Shown: piece by piece, positions 5,295 through 8,312 of the stretch
Layout of the letters: the number at the start of each line of letters is the position of its first letter
How positions within the stretch are numbered: the stretch's first letter is position 1
NCBI GenBank assembly: GCA_030831445.1
Contig: JAURLB010000026.1
Span: forward strand, 1-8,312
Direction: 5' to 3'
Origin: Candidatus Nanopelagicales bacterium
GTDB lineage: Bacteria > Actinomycetota > Actinomycetes > S36-B12 > UBA5976
DNA length: 8,312 bases
Notes under the pieces: generated by a model
Seen by the model: the letters and a program-made list of their open reading frames with translations, nothing else
The model's database searches: none
What the model was told of the DNA's origin: nothing
Made by a program: the position numbers and the translations under genes

Positions 5295-7238
5295 ATGGAA
5301 AATCAGGATGCCTTCGATGAACTCGGTGGCGGTCTACGAATTTCTCACATTGCAGCTGGCCTCGTCCTCGTGGTGCTGCTCGCCGCACTTGGATTTTCAG
5401 CAGTCGCGAATGCTGATGCTCGCGATCAAGAAACGGCCTACTTAACCACGGTTGAGGAGACGGCATCCACCATACTGCTTGCACAACAACAAACGCTGGA
5501 TCTTTTTAGTCAAGCAGAGAGTGAACTCGGAAGTGCAACAGGCTCAGCAGAATTAATGACAGCTGTTGAAAAACTTATCAATCAGGTTAAAAAATTCGAA
5601 CAAAACGATGACATAGCAGAGGAAATCGTTTCTGAGAACTTTCGAACCTCACTGACCGAAATGAACAACTGGCGCAGCACTTCTATCTCGTCTACTTCGC
5701 TCACACTTTACCGCAACCAGATGGTCCCCGAAGCTCGCCGCTGGCTCGCTGATTACCAAGGCAAAGCTGTAGAAAAAATTAAAGTACTAGCAAGCGCGAG
5801 GGCTGTGAATGAAAGAAACCAAGCAATCTTGTTGTTCACGTCACTTGCAATGTTCGTTTCGCTGCTGTCATGGATTTCAATCAGTGTGGCAAAGACATAT
5901 CGCAAAGCAAAATCTCTCATTGCTGAAGAAGAAAATAAAGTATCGAGTGCAAAGACGGCACTCGCCCACGCCACCGATCAACTCTCGTACCAAGCGAAGC
6001 ATGACGCATTGACGAATTTGCCCAATCGAATTGCTCTGTACGAAAAACTTTCGCAATTTCTCACCGAGTCACCTGAAAATGTTGTTGTGTACTTCTGCGA
6101 TCTTGACCGCTTCAAGGTGGTGAACGATTCGCGAGGTCACGCTGTTGGCGATGAATTATTGGTGGCAGCCGCAGGACGGCTCGCTAAAACTGTGGCCGAA
6201 GGAGACTTCATTGCACGCTTTGGTGGAGATGAATTTGTTGTGATTAGCAAAACCCCTATCGATCGAGACTCAATCTTACGAATGGCTGAACGATTCATTC
6301 GACAGCTTGCAAAGCCTTTTGACATAGATGGCTATGAAGCTTATATCGGGCTCAGTATTGGTATCGCTACATCAAAACCGGGGGCTAGTGTGAACCAACT
6401 GTTGCGTGATGCTGATATTGCAATGTATCGTGCAAAAGGAAGACCTGGATTGCATGTAACTTTTTATGACGAAATTGGCGAACGACTCTCTCGGCAGCTC
6501 GATACCGAAAATGCACTTCGACATGCAATCACCCGAAATGAACTCGTGCTGCATTGGCAACCAATCGTGAACCTCAAGAACTCTCAAGTTCACACCATGG
6601 AAGCCTTGCTACGTTGGCGGCATCCAAACGGTGAGTTACTTCTTCCAAATGAATTTCTTTCTGTTGCTGAGGATTCAGGTCTGATTGTGCAAATGGGACA
6701 ATGGGTGCTTCGAAATGCGTGTATGGCAGGTGCACTCACTGAAGATCGAAATGTTTCAGTCAATGTTTCCGCACGACAGTTGCAAGAAGTCACATTTGTA
6801 GATGATTTGATGTTGATTTTAGCCGCCACAAATTTAACACCCGAACGCTTAGTAATTGAAGTAACAGAGAACTCGTTAATTGACGCTAGCCTCGTAGGTG
6901 GACCCTTGACTCGAGTACGCGAGCTTGGCTGCAAGATTGCACTTGATGATTTCGGATCGGGTTACTCTTCGCTTGGACTTCTCGAACGGCTGCCTGTCGA
7001 CATCATCAAACTTGATCGGGCTTTTGTCCGCGAAGTAGCAACGAGTGAAGCTTCCCAAGCAATCATTAAGTCACTTGTGCAGTTAGCAAATGCGCTGGAC
7101 ATGATGTTTATTGCCGAAGGTGTTGAAACCGATGCGCAGCGAAAAGTTTTGCGAGGTCTTGGAGTATTACATGCCCAGGGATACTGGTTTGGCCAACCCG
7201 AAGCTAGTCGCTTACCTTCAACATCAACGCGCGGATGA
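5295..7238 (+). CDS. Membrane-anchored GGDEF-EAL protein (diguanylate cyclase / c-di-GMP phosphodiesterase)
   Basis: A 647-residue bifunctional-type c-di-GMP protein. One membrane helix (about 17-39), an extracytoplasmic helical region (about 41-175) likely acting as a sensor, a second helix (about 177-197), a coiled-coil linker (200-232), then GGDEF (about 235-400) and EAL (about 405-640). The cyclase active site GGDEF (310-314) is intact with FCDLDRFK upstream, but the inhibitory I-site RxxD reads AEGD (301-304), so product feedback there is probably lost. The EAL domain keeps EALLRW (436-441), NVSARQL, IEVTE (521-525), DDFGSGYSS (551-559), IKLD (571-574), AEGVET (607-612) and QGY, so hydrolysis also looks possible. 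ATG 5295 is preferred to an in-frame TTG at 5289. It begins 31 nt after the S-component gene and overlaps the minus-strand gene by 15 nt at its 3' end. Confidence 0.93.
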   Translation: MENQDAFDELGGGLRISHIAAGLVLVVLLAALGFSAVANADARDQETAYLTTVEETASTILLAQQQTLDLFSQAESELGSATGSAELMTAVEKLINQVKKFEQNDDIAEEIVSENFRTSLTEMNNWRSTSISSTSLTLYRNQMVPEARRWLADYQGKAVEKIKVLASARAVNERNQAILLFTSLAMFVSLLSWISISVAKTYRKAKSLIAEEENKVSSAKTALAHATDQLSYQAKHDALTNLPNRIALYEKLSQFLTESPENVVVYFCDLDRFKVVNDSRGHAVGDELLVAAAGRLAKTVAEGDFIARFGGDEFVVISKTPIDRDSILRMAERFIRQLAKPFDIDGYEAYIGLSIGIATSKPGASVNQLLRDADIAMYRAKGRPGLHVTFYDEIGERLSRQLDTENALRHAITRNELVLHWQPIVNLKNSQVHTMEALLRWRHPNGELLLPNEFLSVAEDSGLIVQMGQWVLRNACMAGALTEDRNVSVNVSARQLQEVTFVDDLMLILAATNLTPERLVIEVTENSLIDASLVGGPLTRVRELGCKIALDDFGSGYSSLGLLERLPVDIIKLDRAFVREVATSEASQAIIKSLVQLANALDMMFIAEGVETDAQRKVLRGLGVLHAQGYWFGQPEASRLPSTSTRG

Positions 7239-8312
7239 CACCACAAAAGGCAATGTAACAACTTGGGCCGAAAGTGATTTCCCGCGAATATCAATATTGA
7301 CTGTGAGTCCATTGAAGTCGACATCGACTAGGGCAAGAGCGATTCCGACTTTGAGATTTGGGGAATATCCACCACTCGTGGTTTCGCCGATGATTACACC
7401 ATCACTGACGACGTTCATGTGCCCTCGTGGTACTCCGCGATCGTGCAGTTTGAGTGCAATTCGTTTGCGTGCTACTGGTTTACCTTCAAGAGCACTCTTG
7501 CCTAAAAAGTTTGGCTTAGAAAACTTCACTGCCCACTTTAAACCTGCTTCGAGCGGTGTGATGTCCTCAGTGATGTCATTCCCGTGAAGCGGATACCCCA
7601 TCTCAAGTCGAAGTGTGTCACGAGCACCGAGCCCTATCGGGCGAACACCTAGATCAATAATCTGGTTCCAGAGAGTAGATGCAACAAGGTTTGGCACAAT
7701 TAATTCAAAGCCTTGTTCGCCTGTGTAACCAGTCCTACAAATCAAAATATCTGCACCATCAAAGGTATGCATGAGAAAGGATAGTATCAGCGATGAATTA
7801 ACCTCCACCAGAGCGTCACCCAAGAAACCCATGTAAATTGACGATCCGATTGCAGACAAAACAATCAATCCAAGAAAAATTCCTTTTAAAGTTGGACGAA
7901 ATCTACAAATAAAAAATGCGAGTAGATATCCAAACAGATACATTCTTGAACCCACCGCAAGCAAACTAATTAAAGCTAATAAGAAGGCTAAATAAAAAAC
8001 AAATCTAGCTTTAGATTGAGAGGCAAGCACCAACAAAGGGATCGTGAAAACAATCAGCAAACTACTCCAACCGCTACCAGCTTGAGAAAGGAGAAATTCC
8101 CTGCGAACACTAGAGGACAAGAGGTCGGCAACGGAAGCAATGCTGGTGTTAAAAAATACATACAAAAACAATGTGATTGAATTTAATAAATTCATCCAAT
8201 GCCAGAAAACAGATGGCTTTACGGCAATCGGAACAGTATTTCCTAAACTAGTAGCTGGATCAAAACGGCTTTTACTTGATAAAAGATATCCGAAAGTGAA
8301 TAGTAACAGAAA
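7224..8312 (-). CDS. Chimeric frame: GcvT C-terminal half joined to a polytopic membrane protein (5' end outside window)
   Basis: One minus-strand frame is open from the window edge to TGA at 7224-7226. Its last roughly 180 residues (nt 7224 to about 7765) are the C-terminal half of the glycine cleavage T protein: RTGYTGEQGFE, GLGARDTLRLEMGYPLHGND, ITPLEAGLKWAV, FLGKSAL, TSGGYSP and GIALALV. The preceding roughly 180 residues are unrelated membrane helices. GcvT (about 365 residues) moves a methylene group from the aminomethyl-lipoyl H protein to tetrahydrofolate. Its N-terminal folate-binding half, including the catalytic Asp region, is missing, so this product should not be an active T protein. 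The ATG at 8195 is not convincing as a start, because the hydrophobic protein-like sequence continues upstream to the edge. Either a genomic fusion or an assembly join explains it. It is listed as one CDS because no stop or frameshift separates the parts. Confidence 0.75.
   Translation of the reverse strand, partial: FLLLFTFGYLLSSKSRFDPATSLGNTVPIAVKPSVFWHWMNLLNSITLFLYVFFNTSIASVADLLSSSVRREFLLSQAGSGWSSLLIVFTIPLLVLASQSKARFVFYLAFLLALISLLAVGSRMYLFGYLLAFFICRFRPTLKGIFLGLIVLSAIGSSIYMGFLGDALVEVNSSLILSFLMHTFDGADILICRTGYTGEQGFELIVPNLVASTLWNQIIDLGVRPIGLGARDTLRLEMGYPLHGNDITEDITPLEAGLKWAVKFSKPNFLGKSALEGKPVARKRIALKLHDRGVPRGHMNVVSDGVIIGETTSGGYSPNLKVGIALALVDVDFNGLTVNIDIRGKSLSAQVVTLPFVVSSAR
7752..7790 (-). other. 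Junction between GcvT and membrane-protein sequence
   Basis: Reading the minus strand, the residues LSFLMHTF belong to neither family clearly, while DGADILICRTGYTGE is typical GcvT. The break therefore falls within about 10 codons here. No direct repeat, terminal inverted repeat or transposon end was noticed on either side. Base composition falls across this point, from about 50% GC in sampled GcvT segments to about 38% GC from 7801 to the window end (hand counts). Confidence 0.65.
7790..8312 (-). other. Polysaccharide polymerase (Wzy)-like membrane segment
   Basis: This is the N-terminal part of the chimeric frame as visible in the window. From the edge it reads FLLLFTFGYLLSS, then a polar loop with SRFDPATSLGN, a helix around MNLLNSITLFLYVFF, a loop ending in LLSQAGSG, and further helices around SSLLIVFTIPLLVLA, FYLAFLLALISLLA, MYLFGYLLAFFI and KGIFLGLIVLSAIGSS. 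The pattern of long hydrophobic helices with a GSR motif between two of them resembles oligosaccharide repeat-unit polymerases (Wzy) and O-antigen ligases, which are divergent and recognised mainly by topology. The family assignment is tentative. Surface polysaccharide loci are commonly low in GC and horizontally acquired, which agrees with the composition seen here. Confidence 0.45.

Noticed and set aside
7111..7587. Plus-strand open frame across the end of the GGDEF-EAL gene and the GcvT region
   Set aside because: It overlaps two well-supported coding regions out of frame, and its translation shows no recognisable motif.
7224..8195. Treating the minus-strand frame as a complete gene starting at the ATG at 8195
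   Set aside because: The frame stays open to 8312, and the upstream residues continue the same hydrophobic membrane-protein pattern, so that ATG is probably internal.
1..8312. tRNA or rRNA genes, CRISPR arrays, insertion-sequence ends, toxin-antitoxin or phage genes
   Set aside because: None was recognised by reading both strands; no regularly spaced repeats or terminal inverted repeats were seen, including around the chimeric junction.

Overview
The window most resembles an actinobacterial chromosome (Actinomycetota) with unusually modest GC for that phylum and tight gene packing. The support is gene content: a NadA C-terminus directly followed by a DUF3043-type membrane protein, and a B12-riboswitch-led ECF transporter operon whose first gene is of the secreted SCO2322 type known from Streptomyces. 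A streamlined aquatic lineage (for example a Nanopelagicales-like or small Microbacteriaceae genome) would fit the GC and the near-absence of intergenic DNA, but the lineage is an inference.

Layout. 1-435: 3' end of quinolinate synthase (nadA, NAD biosynthesis). 456-1001: DUF3043-type two-helix membrane protein with a probable leaderless promoter. 1002-1276: no gene, but a dense regulatory leader holding an extended -10 promoter, a cobalamin riboswitch aptamer, an intrinsic terminator and a hairpin masking the Shine-Dalgarno sequence. 1277-5263: a four-gene operon made of a signal-peptide-bearing, C-terminally membrane-anchored SCO2322-like protein, an ECF T component, a double-ATPase ABC protein and an ECF S component, joined by 1-nt spacing or 8-nt stop/start overlaps. 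5295-7238: a membrane-anchored GGDEF-EAL protein (c-di-GMP turnover). 7224-8312, minus strand: an open frame running off the window edge whose C-terminal part is the second half of the glycine cleavage T protein (GcvT) and whose N-terminal part is a polytopic membrane protein resembling a polysaccharide polymerase (Wzy-like).

How the genes work together. The riboswitch should shut off the transporter operon when cobalamin is plentiful, so the operon most likely imports vitamin B12 or a corrinoid: S component for binding, T component for coupling, double ATPase for energy, and the anchored surface protein in an unknown, possibly capture-related, role. The c-di-GMP protein follows after only 31 nt and may or may not be co-transcribed.

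Most noteworthy are the GcvT/membrane-protein chimera, which is either a real rearrangement or an assembly join; the layered riboswitch expression platform; the Gln-to-Ser change in the Q-loops of both ATPase halves; and the uncharacterised anchored protein that leads the B12 operon. No tRNA, rRNA, CRISPR array or insertion sequence was seen.
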